Shown: positions 9,127 to 21,330 of the stretch, in pieces
How the letters are laid out: each line of letters opens with the position of its first letter
Numbering within the stretch: position 1 is the first letter of the stretch
NCBI RefSeq assembly: GCF_009870125.1
Contig: NC_046679.1
Location: 14,880,001-14,944,000, forward strand
Source of the DNA: Drosophila pseudoobscura
Lineage: Eukaryota; Arthropoda; Insecta; Diptera; Drosophilidae
DNA length: 64,000 nt
Direction of reading: 5' to 3'
The notes under the pieces: generated by a model
Database searches by the model: none
What the model was told of the DNA's origin: nothing
Seen by the model: only the letters and a program-made list of their open reading frames with translations
Translations under genes and position numbers: made by a program

Positions 9127-12100
9127 TCATACAATTATCTCCATGCGGTTCGCCTTGCGCGTGACCTTTGGTGGGCCTTGTGCTAAGTCCGACATCCCGC
9201 CGTATTTGAACGAGAAGATGACAGTCTGTTGGCCAAAATTTGCTTCAAATCTGCAGGGCATTTGCATTAGCATTCAAACATTAGAAATATATTATCATCA
9301 GTCGAATCAGATCTACTTACTCTGTGCTTATGTGTATCTCTGGCGGTTTGCCTGTGGCATTTTGTATGACTAGAAACATTTTGGTCACAATTTCAATCAC
9401 ATGACCCGTTTGGAACACAAAATCTCCCTTTTTTCGACCAAACTCAGACTGCAAAGTAAAGATTATATCATCTCTCTAATTGAAGGTGGGCATTCTGTAA
9501 AAAACTCTCACCGCCTTCACATGAAATACAGCAATGTCATCCAGGTAGGGGCTCAATGACATGCGATATATCTCCGAGGCAGGCACTCTGTACTTGATTT
9601 GCAGCGTTCGCTGGTCCAACAGCAGGAGCGATGAAGTGGATAGCACCAGCAGAATGGGTACAAACTGCGATCGTAAAATAAATATTTATCTTTCAGCTCA
9701 GTTTTATAAGCTTTGTATAAGATATGCCTTGCTTACCTTGCCGCTGGAACGCGCTATCTTATTGATTATGTCCGCAAAGACCACATATTGATCGTTTGTC
9801 TCTGCGCATATCTTCTTCCACTGTTGATTGTGACGCAAACGCACATAGTCGCCCACAAACGGATGCCCCACACTGCAAGGAAATGGGTTAGGAAATGTGG
9901 TTAGAGAGGATATATCCTGAGAGAGCTAATCATACCTTCGTGCGTAGGAGGCTTTACGATCCTTGAATATGATGCTGGCCGTCACCTTCTCTCGCATGCG
10001 ATTTCGTGCTGTCTGATCAAAGGAGTTGCGATATATGTAGCATTTCCAACGATGATATATGGAGCGCAAGTGCCGTGAGGCATCTGCCAGGAAGCCAGGC
10101 GCTGCCGGCCACTCGGTGGACAGCGGACTCAGTGTGTTCGGTGGCAGGCGCAGCGGTATGGTCAGAAGGAACTGGCGTATCTTCCACTGGCGATAGTAGC
10201 GGGCTATCACCTCGATGGCCCACTTCACCTGGCGTTTGTACTTCAGCGAACGATACTCTTCGCGTGCCTGCAGAATACAAAATATATCAGCTATGTTTCT
10301 CAATACGCTAGGAGGATTAAAAAGTGTAAAACAGTGGAAACAAAATGCAATGCTTACAACACGGTATAAACTCCACAAGTGCCTACGGCCAGTGAAGGGA
10401 ATGCCAAAGCGGCACTCCTACGAAAGAACGAAAGAACATGCAGAAAAAAATCAACGAAAAATTAAGAAATAAATATCATGCAGCAGCTGGAGCTGGAACA
10501 CTTACTCGCCAAGTGCGCCAGGCACTCGATATAACCATCTGGCTGTGCCGCATGCGCAGGTACCGCTTCCTCGCATGATACATGCGAAACATCTTCTGGA
10601 TGAGCACCGCCAGCTCTCCGATACGCAGGCGTCGGAACTGCTCCAGCTCGTAGACGGTACGCGGACTCCGCACAAACACATTCTTGGTGCCGATGGTGAA
10701 CTCTGCCGATGGCAGCGGCAGGTTGCGTATGATCAGGGCAATGCCTTCCACCTGGCTGCCGCCATGGAAATGCGGCCATGTGAGGCTATTGAGCAGCTTG
10801 TAGCGATGAAAGAACTTAACGTGCAGCAGGTGGTAGCAGTGGCCCGTGCGACAGAGATGAACCAGCGGCATCAGCGACATGTAGCGCACCTGATGCTGCA
10901 CCAGAGCTAGATCGAACTGATGCGGCTGCTTGCCCTCGTTGGGCTTGATGCAGAACACATAATGGGAGCGACGATGCTTTACAATCGCCAGCAGCGTTTG
11001 CAGCTGGGTGCGTATGTTAGAGCTGAGAGTGCTGGGCTTTTTGCTCGTCTGTCTGCGCGGATTGCCCTCGGGGAAGAGGCTCTGCACCAGCGACAGTTTG
11101 CTCTGATAGCACGCAGCACTTATATACTTTGGCAGCATGTCGGAGTTTTTCTCCAGGAAGCGATGTATCGAGTAGTTAACAACGTTGGCAAAGTGCCGGA
11201 TCCTGCAAGTGCAATCATTAATAAATACATTTATTCATTAGATAGATGGAAATACCCACTGAAAACACATGGAATTACTGCCGCTGGTCATGAAATTTGG
11301 ATGCCCGGCACAGCATTGTTGGACGCGCAAAAGCAGAGCCTCATTACTGCTCAAATGGGCCTCGTTGATCAGGCTGAGGATGCCATAGCTTGGCTTGTCA
11401 ATTAGCTCGCAAATGGACTCGTTGTCAAAGTAATCAATCCGCGACCACTCCAATCCCTCCCGTATGTACAGCTCTTGCTCAGAGCGCAGCAAATGGAACA
11501 CAAAGTTCTGCCACATCAGAATAATTAGAACAGGAGAAAATCTCTTGGCTATTAATTTCTACTTGCCTGATGAATCTTTTCTGCACTGTAGTTGATGGCA
11601 AACTGCTCAAATGAATTGTGATCGAGCACCTCGAAGCCATAGAAGTCGAGCAGGGCCAGGTTCTTCTCGCGCTGCGTCGACTTCAGTGTCTCATTGATTT
11701 TGTTCACCAACCACGTGAACAGACGACTATAGAGAGTGCGGCAAAGTGTATTCCGATTGTTGGCCGCCTGCCGGGCATCCATTTCGGAGCCCACATCCTC
11801 CTGACTGCTGTTCGTACTGTTTGCACGCGTCAGGCAATTGATCAACACTTGAGCCTCCAGATTAAGCAGCTGAGCGGTTTCTTGAACCTCTGCAAGGAGA
11901 AAGGGTTTTCGAAAATTATAGTTTTCTATTGGATATCTGATACTTCACATCTTACCATACACATTGGACACCTGACAGCCCTCGGTGCCATCGATATTGG
12001 TCACGGGCACAAAGATAAAGTTGCCCAGCTTCAGAACCACAGCAATGACACGAAAAATGGAGCTCGTTTCATCACAGCTAAGCCCCAGTACGTCCAGAGA

Positions 12101-14155
12101 ACGCTAAAAAATACAGATCGTAGAAAGGTTTATACACCTTCAAAGTCTAGGACCGAGGACTGACCTTGGTATAATGAAAGTTTAAGCGATCCTCCTCCAT
12201 GGCAGTTGTGTTGCGCAGCAGCTCATACTTTTCCACATTTCGATACAGCTTGAGCGATTCTAAAAGGATTTTGATTTATTAGAATAAGGCAGAAGCAAAG
12301 GTAGGGTCAATCATTTACTTAGCAACTGGAGATCAGCCCCCAATAGTAATTGGTAGAATATGTGAAAGTTTCGCTCGCCAATGATGGTGTCCGTAATGCG
12401 AGTCTGCGGAAGGGAGGGAGAGAAATATTAGTAAAAAATCTTACACTCAAATCAAAAAGTGCCTTGTGGCTAAGAGCAAACCTTTTCCAGCATATCTTTT
12501 TGGGCAAGCATGGAGATAATAACGAAATAGATCATGGATTTATATATATACTCGTATAGGGAACCTATCAGGGGGCTCTACTTACAGTGGGTTATGTGCA
12601 CTCCCATCGGATCGCCCCTAAAATCAATTTCAATATCAAACAGTTTTCCCTGAAAGCCAGACAATCATTTAGTTTTTAAGATCACATGGTATCATTCATG
12701 GGACACCTACATATCGGCTGGAGTTGTTGTTTTTCAGCGTACAGGCATTGCCCATGGCCTCTAGAAAGACATCCGCACAGGTAACGCATTCTCGCAGTCG
12801 TTGTGTAGGCGATTTGTGGCGTCGATGCAGAGAGGAGCTGGCCGAAGGCGTAGGCGACACCGAGACGGAAACCGAGCTAGGATGCGGCGGCGGTGGTGGC
12901 GGCAACTCGCCAAGCACTTTGCTTAGCTTGTGTGCATCGTACAGCGATATACGTTGCGTGGAACCCATCAGAGAGTGCCGATCCCGATCCCGTTCTGGCT
13001 GACTCTCAGTGGAGTGCTGGCGTACCAGATTCGAGCAGCTACCGCGATTCAGATTGCTTTGGTGGGCGGTGGTGGTGGATGATAAGCGACTGTTGCTGCC
13101 GCGCAGCAGCAGCATCGGCGACTCGGTCCCGGCGCCGCATTCCTCTTTCTCTAGGCTCTGGGCGCGTATGCATTTGCTGTGGCCGCACTGGCGACAGCCG
13201 CCATACGAGAGCATGGCATACTTGGGCGATGTGTTGCTGGTTGCCCCCTTTTGGGGCGGTGTGGCAGTGGCAGTGCAGGCTTGAGTCTGCTGGTGCTTGA
13301 AGCACGACTTGGTTGGATGCAAGTGATGTGAGGAGGCGGCATGCGCTTCGATTAGTGTGCTGATGTTTTCGCTGCTCTTGTGGTGTGAGAAATCAAAGTC
13401 CACGATCTTCTCACGCATATTCCGCCTGCTCTGGCGTTCAATGCTCTCGTCACGCGTCCTCGAGCGCTGCGATGGTCCAGGGGACGGAGACTGGCGACGT
13501 GCCATGGCCGCCGCCGGAGTGTTCTCGGCCCTGTTCTTGCAAATAATAAAGTTGGCAGTGCCAGAACAGCTGCTCGAGGCTCGCCTGTGGGCGTGAACTG
13601 CCATTCCGCTGGCCGAGCTGGTGGAAGATTGCTTGCGCAAGACGTTCGGAGTGTGGCAGAGCGGGCGATCCTGTATGTGAGTCAGAAAGTTGACAATCAT
13701 TTTAAATGTCTCTGTTTTTCCCGCACCGCTCTCCCCCGTGAGCAGCACGCACTGGTCCTCGCTGTGATCCTTGAGGGATTGGTAGGCCAGGTTGGTGAGG
13801 CCGTAGCTGAAAGGAAACCACGGAAGTGAATGAAGCTGTGGCATGGGGCATGGATTTCAATCCGCTACTTACATGTGGGGAGGCAGCTGGAAGATGCCCT
13901 TGTCGCCATAGTTGCGGACATTGTCCAGCGAGTGCTCGGATATGTGATGATATGGATTCAGAGCCACAACAGAAGTTCCAATGTAGGTCTAAAATGGGCA
14001 ATTAAATACTATATAAATGGCACACAAATCATGTACACATGTATGCTTACATATATATGATCGCGTTTATAGCGCTGGTGAATGTTATTTATAAAATTAT
14101 CCTCGGACAGATTCTCGAGCAGCACCGAGTCCCAGGTGCCGATTTCCTGTTCCAT
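9127..14155 (-). CDS. Myo95E: Myosin 95E, class I-type unconventional myosin heavy chain
   Basis: Seventeen coding exons (minus): 14155-14051, 13988-13873, 13806-12711, 12649-12586, 12495-12482, 12403-12319, 12259-12165, 12103-11956, 11889-11567, 11507-11260, 11202-10506, 10417-10358, 10267-9936, 9872-9737, 9664-9512, 9448-9321, 9250-9127. They sum to 3924 nt, or 1307 residues. The motor domain has the P-loop GESGAGKT at 98-105, switch I NNNSSRYGK near 435 and the relay LLDFYGFEVLDHNSFEQF. One IQ-like segment (LIQKMFRMYHARKRYLR) lies near 965, followed by a basic TH1-like tail. Loop 1, just after the P-loop helix, carries an insertion of about 290 Ser/Arg/His-rich residues, all in exon 3. Exon 5 is only 14 nt, and the intron after exon 9 uses a GC donor. 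Role: actin-based membrane motor (family knowledge). Confidence 0.93.
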
Positions 14156-14577
14156 TGCGACACCCAATTACAACAACGTCGTCGTGCACGGCAGCAGTAA
14201 TGGCAGCAAGAGAAGCAGCAGAAAACGAGCCCAACATTTGAATATATCAACTGCAGAGGGGCGTGAAAAGGCGTGAAAGAAGAAGTGTTAGTGGCTGCAA
14301 CAATTGCATAATTTATCGCGAGCGTGTGCTTGCATCTGGGCAAATCCGTGTTTTGATTTTCTGATTGAATTATTGATTTTCAGTTTCTGGCTCGCGTCGA
14401 GCAACAGCCTCGCTACCGAGAACATAGAGATATCTTGGCAATTGGTGGACCCGAACAGCTCTTGTGGATCAAATTTGAAAGTTGCACTCTCCAGCCTTCG
14501 CATCAACACAAATTGACTTTTCTTTTGCCCGAATTGCACATTTTGTTTACCTTTTCAGATATTGAGGCATTTTGCAG

Positions 14578-14588
14578 CAGTGTGACCG
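14578..14588 (-). promoter_or_regulatory. Core-promoter Motif 1 (M1BP site) upstream of Myo95E
   Basis: On the minus strand the sequence CGGTCACACTG matches the Drosophila Motif 1 consensus YGGTCACACTR. It lies about 420 bp upstream of the Myo95E start codon, in the right orientation for a TATA-less housekeeping promoter. Confidence 0.75.
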
Positions 14589-14610
14589 CGGATTTATCGT
14601 ATCGTTAAAA

Positions 14611-14802
14611 CAACCGTTCGACCATCAGAAATATACCAAAATGTACCATTTCATTTTGAAAATATACCGTAAATATATTGACGAATTCACGATCTATATT
14701 ACGTATTCCTCGATTTTGATATTCCGTAAAAAATTACTATCCATATAGATCTCTCTAGCCCTGCCCACATAGTTTTATACGATTAATGAATAAATTTTCT
14801 AC
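14611..14802 (+). repeat. Dispersed repeat, copy A
   Basis: Shares blocks with 23121-23414 in the same orientation. The left end is CGACCATCAGAAATATACC. A middle block around 14707-14727 is TTTTGAT-TTCCGT. The right block (14756-14802) matches its partner at 42 of 47 positions. The left end read on the minus strand contains GGTATATTT, a core-promoter Motif 6-like element. Family unknown to me. Confidence 0.75.
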
Positions 14803-14875
14803 CGAAAAGTGTTAAAAATACCGTAAACGGTCAACCTGTTTTGTATCCTGTATGTACTAGTGGTGGCAAACAATA

Positions 14876-14929
14876 CTATCGATTGTACTATCGATAGAAT
14901 TCAACCAATTTCCAGTCCCCCTATCGATG
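14876..14929. promoter_or_regulatory. Cluster of three DRE-like sites between Myo95E and TBC1D7
   Basis: TATCGATT at 14876, TATCGATA at 14889 and TATCGATG at 14922. TATCGATA is the DREF/BEAF-32 element of housekeeping promoters. The nearest divergent genes are Myo95E (minus) and TBC1D7 (plus). Confidence 0.7.
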
Positions 14930-15432
14930 GTGCACACACACACACTGTCAGTGCTGCCGATTATGCTGTTTTCCCGTCAGATCTGGCTTTTTTTGAAGAC
15001 CAATTGCATGAAAAATTTGTGAATTGCGGGAATTCCGTACTTTTTATAAATGTGTTTAGATTTGTTTAGCTTTTTTTGTGATTTTGCCACCGGTTACATA
15101 AAAATTAAGAACATGTGGCCGGTCCATCAGCCTTTTCAGCCAAAAAAATCGTGTGAGTTAAGAAAAATATAATAAAGTTGTATTGTCAGTGAAATGATAT
15201 TGCTAGTTTATATATAAATATACAGTATGGACCATGTCGTACGAATGCGAATAAGAGCTGGATGAGTTAATGAAAATTATATAAAATACACATTATATAT
15301 CACTTTAATACAAAATTGTTAACACCATTATTTACGTTTTTTATTCAGCTTTTTTTCTGTAAGTTAGAGACAGCTTTTTTCTGATAATAAGTTGGCATCT
15401 CCGTCTCGGTTTGTTGACAAAATCCATGGACA

Positions 15433-16427
15433 ATGAACACCGACGAGCGCAATTTTCGATCAAGTTATTATGAGAAATGCTTGATCAACAGCGTCGAGGA
15501 GAACAAATCGATCAACAAGTTGCTTGAGGATGACATACGCAATTTGAACAAATTGAAGCAATTCTGTATGAACTACACTGTTCCGAATGTCCACCGAAAC
15601 CATCTTTGGTCTCTTGTCATGGGCATATTACCGCTTCACAAGACATCCACGGACTTTGTACGCGATCAACGTCGGGATGTGTATCAGGATCTGCTGCGGG
15701 CTGTGTCCGTGCTGCGGTGTGTGGACCAAAAGAAGGAGCTGGTGATGCACACAATGTGGCTGATGGAATCGAATCGATTGTGGCAAGGGGGCAATGCGAA
15801 TGCCACTATGCAGGCGGATGACATGCATTTCATTGAAATCGTGAGGACCCTTCTGCAAATTTTCACCAACGATGTGGAGACCTATTGGATAGCAAAAGGG
15901 TTCTACAACTACACGCGCGAGCTGAAAAAGGAATGCCCCAAACTAAAGGAGCAGATCCAAATCCTGCTCAAGCGCGAGGACCTCTCACTGTTCAAGTATG
16001 TGAATTTTACAGTTTCTTCTATGTGGCATTCATATTTGATTTCGTCATCTTAGCCGCTTGGAGCAGCTGGGTCTATTCGACAGCACTTCGGTACTCCTGG
16101 ATAACTGGCTTATCACCTGCTTTGCCGGCGTCATTTGTGAGACGGTGCTGGTCAAGATCTGGGACAAGGTGTGCGGGGGCTCGCGCAAAATTGTTGTGTT
16201 CCTCTTTGTGGAGCTAGTCAAGGACATAAGGTACCTGATTCTCAAGGAAAGTTCCCTAGCAGAGGTCAAAAGACTGATAGAAACGGTAAGGCGGTAACAG
16301 CCGCTGCCAAATCGCATGTAACAAACGTCAGACTGTCTTTCAGGTGGAGGATCCCGATGGTGTCATAGTTAACAAGGCCATCAAATCGCTGCAGATAAAC
16401 AACAGCGAAGTCGACTACACGCATTAA
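15433..16427 (+). CDS. TBC1D7: TBC1D7-like TBC-domain protein (TSC complex subunit)
   Basis: Exons 15433-15995, 16054-16285 and 16344-16427 total 879 nt, or 292 residues, the usual length of TBC1D7. Nearly all of it is a small TBC domain: a VPNVHRNHLWSLVMGILP segment near 45 and helical repeats ending in INNSEVDYTH. In animals TBC1D7 is the third subunit of the TSC1-TSC2 complex, which restrains TORC1 on lysosomes (family knowledge). The RabGAP Arg/Gln fingers are not obvious, in line with a structural role. An out-of-frame ATG with a better context lies 7 nt upstream (15426), starting a 15-codon uORF that overlaps the main start. Convergent with mRpS24, with stops only 49 bp apart. Confidence 0.88.
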
Positions 16428-16476
16428 GTAATTCTACAAAATGTTTATTTAGGACCCGAGTAAAGAGCGTTAGCAA

Positions 16477-17107
16477 CTAAATGTATTTGAAGACCACGTC
16501 CTTCTTGTCGGCCACCGTTTGCAGCTCCAGCGTGACAGGGCATTGCATCCAGTAGGAGAGCAGCTCCTCCGTGTAACCAATAAGAAAATACATTTTGCGT
16601 GGACTGATGCCCTGGCGGATGATCGAAGCGACGCGTATTGTGTTGTGTTGGCGCTTGATAATGATCTCGGAGCAGACTAACGCATGCCAAGTGCCGGTGA
16701 TGAACTTCCTTATGAACAAATCCTCGATGGCCGTTTGCGACGGACGCTGGGAGTCCTTCAGGGTCGCTTTAGGAGGGATGGGTATCATTTTTGTGAATAA
16801 AACATCGAGAATAAACTGCCCTCGAACTTACATGTGTTCCACGAGTTCCAGGACTTGCGGTGTCCAATGAAATGCGGTGGATTGGCCATTTCGTAGGTGA
16901 GCGGCCTGTTCCGCTTTGTGGTTATGCGGTAGCGGCCCGACTGCACGCGACAACACACGGCACTGGTGTGCAGGGCCGCCGATTTGTGGAGCTGCGACTC
17001 GGCCAGCGCCATTTGTGGCGCCAACTGCATCAGAGACAAGACAGAGTTTAATTGCATTACAAATCATTTTGTGTTATGGTTTAACTCACCTTTTTCAGAA
17101 AGTTCAT
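16477..17107 (-). CDS. mRpS24: Mitochondrial ribosomal protein S24
   Basis: Exons (minus) 17107-17090 (18 nt: MNFLKK), 17024-16832 and 16766-16477 total 501 nt, or 166 residues. The second intron ends in the weak acceptor CTAAAG, required to join WNT to STLKDSQRPSQTAIEDLFIRKF. The sequence RPLTYEMANPPHFIGHRKSWNSWNT and the C-terminal SYWMQCPVTLELQTV are characteristic of mS24/uS3m. It is a component of the small mitoribosomal subunit in the matrix, and the basic N-terminus fits a targeting peptide. Divergent from Apc2, sharing a 480-bp promoter region with a palindromic DRE. Confidence 0.93.
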
Positions 17108-17390
17108 TATTTTTCGGTCAAATCTGCGTCCAACAGCTGTTTGGCGTGACGTAACAGCTGGCTAGCGATGGTCAATGCGCGTGCGATGTTTCTGTCCTGG
17201 ATTTTACAGTAAAAACGACACATAAATTATACTCTAATATCTATGACAAGTTATTTAAATATATATCCATTCCAAATTGGAGGTAAAATATGACGTTTTA
17301 TTTTCCTAATTTACTGTATTAAAACACACAGTATTAGGCGCGCAAGGAAAGAAACTTTCAGTCGATGAGAATTGATCGTATCGTAGTGAA

Positions 17391-17404
17391 AAGTATCGAT
17401 ACTT
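17391..17404. promoter_or_regulatory. Palindromic DRE in the mRpS24-Apc2 divergent promoter
   Basis: The 14-bp perfect palindrome AAGTATCGATACTT contains the DREF/BEAF-32 core TATCGATA, roughly midway between the two divergent start codons. Confidence 0.75.
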
Positions 17405-17586
17405 TAATTCGATCGTGCGCTTAGAAAATGGCTAGAAAAGGACACAAATTAAGGATCAACTGGTGACAGTGATCTCTACCTGCAGGTGCGACAATAAAAT
17501 AAGGATCTTCTTGGAATAAGAATTCCACATGCTCTGCCCGCCAGTCACAGTGCCTTTTAAAATCAAGGTAGTAGGTTTTTGAAGCC

Positions 17587-20500
17587 ATGACGCTAAACGA
17601 GAGTGACGCTACGCGATTGGAACTGACGCGGAACTTTTTGGAGCTTTCCCGAAATGTGGAGACCTGCACCGATCTGCGCAGCTCCGATTGCATTCAAATA
17701 CTGGTGCAGATCTTGCACGCCAATGACGAGGGCTTGGCCACAGCCCGAAAATATGCCAGTCAAGCGCTGCACAACATCGTCCACAGCAATCCTGAGGAAA
17801 AGGAGCGCCAGCGGGAGGTTAAGATGCTGCGGCTGCTCGACCAGATCCTGGACTATTGCAACTTTCTGCGCACTCAACTGCAGAGCGGTGGCGAGGCCAT
17901 AGCCGATGACGAGGATCGCCATCCCCTGGCTGCCATGAAACTGCTGATGAAGGCCAGCTTCGATGAGGAGCATCGCCAGACCATGTGCGAGCTTGGCGCC
18001 CTAAAGGCGATTCCCAATCTGGTGCATCTCGATCATGCAGTCCACGGGCCGGCAGCCGGACGCGAGCAGTGCAATGCGTTGAGGAGCTACGGACTCATGG
18101 CTCTGACAAATCTCACATTCGGAGATGAAAACGTCCACAACAAGTCCTACCTATGCGGCCAGCGTCAATTTATGGAGGTAGTAATTGCCCAGCTAAACAC
18201 GGCTCCTGACGATCTGCTTCAGGTAAGAAACAAATTTGTAATTTTTCTGAGCCATTTTAAACACATTCGATATGGCAGGTCCTGGCTGGCGTTTTGCGCA
18301 ATCTGTCGTGGCGCGCCGACAAGCATATGAAGACCATCTTCAATGAGCTGGGCACGGTGACGGCCCTGGCCCGGGCAGCCATGCAGAACAAGAGCGAAAA
18401 CACACTGAAGGCGGTGCTGTCGGCTCTGTGGAATCTCTCGGCTCACTGCAGCACCAACAAGGCGGAGTTCTGTGCTGTGGACGGAGCACTGGCCTTTCTA
18501 GTGAGCATGCTCAGCTACGAGGGGCCCAGCAAGACACTCAAGATCATCGAGAATGCTGGCGGTATCTTGCGCAACGTCTCGAGTCACATCGCCGTATGTG
18601 AATCGTATCGTGAGATTCTACGAAGGCACAACGGCCTGTCCATCCTACTGCAGCAGCTGAAGTCAGAGAGTCTGACTGTGGTAAGCAACTCTTGTGGCAC
18701 ACTGTGGAACCTGTCGGCCCGCTGTCCCGAGGACCAACAGTTTCTAATCGATCACAATGCCATTCCGCTGCTACGTGCCCTGATCGCCTCCAAGAATTCC
18801 ATGATTGCCGAGGGCAGTGCCTCGGCTCTGAAGAATCTGGTCAACTTTAGGGCCGCTCTAGAACTGATACCCAACGGTGATTCCCTTTCCCTGGACAACG
18901 ATCCGGGACATGCGGGAACCCTGCCCCGACGGTATAGCTCACTGCGTCTTAGTTCCAATCCTACGGGATCGCTGAAGAAAGTTCGACCTTCCACAGTCGG
19001 TGTCGGCGTTGGCAAGGGTGAATTTTTGACCAGAAAATGCGGCGGCAGTCGCGAATCCATTTATTCGGGAAAATCCGATTCCACAAAATACTCAAGCAAG
19101 TCCGAGGGCGGGGCGAAGAACCCCTTTGAGATTGTAACGCCCACGGAGGAGCAACCCATTGACTACTCCATGAAGTACATGGAGCATAAGCCGGACACCA
19201 AGACTTTCGAGATCGACTTGGATCAGCCCACGGACTTTAGTGCACGCTACAAAGAGCGACGATCCATACCATTAGGCACCACCGCACAGCCACAGCTGAA
19301 AACAGAGACAAATGAGATTATTAGCGATGCGTTGCCGCTGTCCAAATCAGATTCCACTTCGGAGGGGGTTCCACTTTCCGCAACGAAGCAGAAAATTGGA
19401 ACAGAGACACAGGGAGAGCATCCGATCAACTATTGCGAGGAGGGAACACCGGGCACTTTCAGTCGCTTTGATTCCCTCAACAGTCTGACAGAGAAGACTG
19501 ATAAATCTCACACAATGGCACCCAAAACGCCCACAAAGCCACAACAGCCGCCTGGAGCTCTGGCGCTGCACAGCAATACGCCGCAAAACATCGACTCGGC
19601 GCTGGAGACACCCTTGATGTTCTCGCGACGCAGTTCGATGGACTCGCTGGTGGGCGGTGATGATGAGACGATTGCTTGCGACGATAATGGTTCCGTCATC
19701 AGCGAATACAGCCGAATGCAGAGCGGTGTTATATCGCCTTCAGAGTTGCCCGATTCCCCCACCCAGAGTATGCCACAGTCGCCGCGACGCGATCGTAAAA
19801 TGCCCAATCTCCCGAACGGACAGAATCAGATTGAGACGACGACCCCAAGGAAAGCTGGCAATGTGTTCGAGGACAAACTGAACAGATTCCACTTAGAACA
19901 CACGCCCGCCGTCTTCTCCTGTGCCACCAGCCTCAGTAACCTGAGCATTCTGGATGATTCAAATGCCAACGGCAATCGTGAAACGCGTGGAAACGACATC
20001 AATGGAAATGGAGACGCCCCACGCAGCTACTGCACGGAGGACACACCTGCCGTGCTTTCCAAAGCGCCCAGCAACAGTGATCTGTCGATTCTGTCCATAC
20101 CCAACGATTTGAATGCCAACGAGGAGCGAGTACCGCCTCCACGCGTGCCAGTTTTGGGCACAGAGCACCCAACCACAGAGGATGCCATCTCCAAGATGCG
20201 TTGCGGCGGCAGCTCGCTGCCAAGCTATTTGCCAGTTTCCGACGAGATGAGCAAATACTACGTGGAGGACAGCCCATGCACCTTCTCGGTAATTTCTGGA
20301 CTATCCCATCTGACTGTGGGCTCCACTCGAGCAGGTCCAGTCTCTCAACTGCCCATGCTCCTGTCCGAAGAGGCACCCAAGCTGCCGCCCAGACGCAATG
20401 CCTCGCAAGCGGAAGTGGAGCCGCGTCTGCCGCCGAAGAGAAACGACTCGCTGTCCTCTCTCTCCATGGATTCGGATGACGACTGCAATCTGTTGAGTCA

Positions 20501-20972
20501 GGTAAGTAATTTAAAGCTTGCATCAACGATGGGGATTGCTAAAGGCTTCTCCACCATTTCATAGGCAATAGCGGCAGGTAGCTGTCGACCACAACCAAGC
20601 GGGGCCAGTGCCAGCACCAGTTCCAGTCATGCCAACACCAGTACCAGCACTCTGTCCAAGACAAATGGCCAGCGGAGACAGACCGTGGATGATGGCAGCA
20701 AGCTGAACTATAGCTCGGATGATTCCTTGGACGACGATGATGGTCAGTCCAAGTCGCTGTTCGAGCAATGCATCCTCAGTGGCATGCACAAATCCAGCGA
20801 TGCCCTTGAGTCCGAGAGTGAACCCTCATCTGCGCAGGGACAGGGACTGGGACAGGAGGGAAGCGCCCGCGATCGATTTGTCAGCAATCAGGTGAGGCAG
20901 ATCGAGTCCATGTTGGCCGGAGGACGACCACATCCCACTGCCAGTAGTCGCCAGCAGGAGCATCGAGTGTAG
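17587..20972 (+). CDS. Apc2: Adenomatous polyposis coli 2 (APC-family scaffold)
   Basis: Exons 17587-18222, 18279-20501 and 20565-20972 total 3267 nt, or 1088 residues. The N-terminal half is armadillo repeats (for example VLRNLSWRAD and GTLWNLSARCPEDQ). 15-residue beta-catenin-binding repeats (QPIDYSMKY near 503, QPTDFSARY near 524) follow. 20-residue-type repeats lie near 598 (EEGTPGTFSRFDSLNSL), 654, 751, 795 and 872. An Axin-binding SAMP-like motif (SGVISPSELPDSP) is near 690. As in the fly Apc2 family, the N-terminal oligomerisation coil and C-terminal EB1/microtubule domain of vertebrate APC are absent. Role: scaffold of the Axin-GSK3 destruction complex that degrades Armadillo, and cortical actin attachment (family knowledge). 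Convergent with the lectin gene. Confidence 0.96.
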
Positions 20973-21330
20973 GCATCGAGAGATTGATTGAGAAGCAACA
21001 CGCACACACACATTTTTCCGGTGGCTTTTATTCTTTTGTCTATGCTGTAACACGGTCTCAATTTTCCTATAGTTCAGATTAAAAATTTGCACTTAAATTT
21101 AACGCACTCTTTAACACGTGTAATATACTCTTCTAACCACTCAAGGAAAATGGAAAAAACGGGAGGAGGATAAAATGGGAAAACCTAAGGAATAAGTATG
21201 CGTGATACAGTCGGTATAAATAAACTTGGTTTTGTCAATTGAGTCTCGTAGATACGATACTCTCGTAACATGATGCTTTGATGACAGATACGACTAGCTT
21301 TGAGGCGTCCGGGCCGGCATCCATCATCCC
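20973..21330. other. Apc2 / lectin convergent 3' UTRs
   Basis: A 358-bp spacer between two converging stop codons. An AATAAA on the plus strand lies near 21218. A minus-strand AATAAA equivalent (TTTTATT) lies near 21027. The signals sit past each other, so the two 3' UTRs probably overlap. Confidence 0.5.

Noticed and set aside
12724-13829. Plus-strand ORFs opposite Myo95E exon 3
   Set aside because: Shadows of the Ser/Arg-rich insert, with no splice context of their own.
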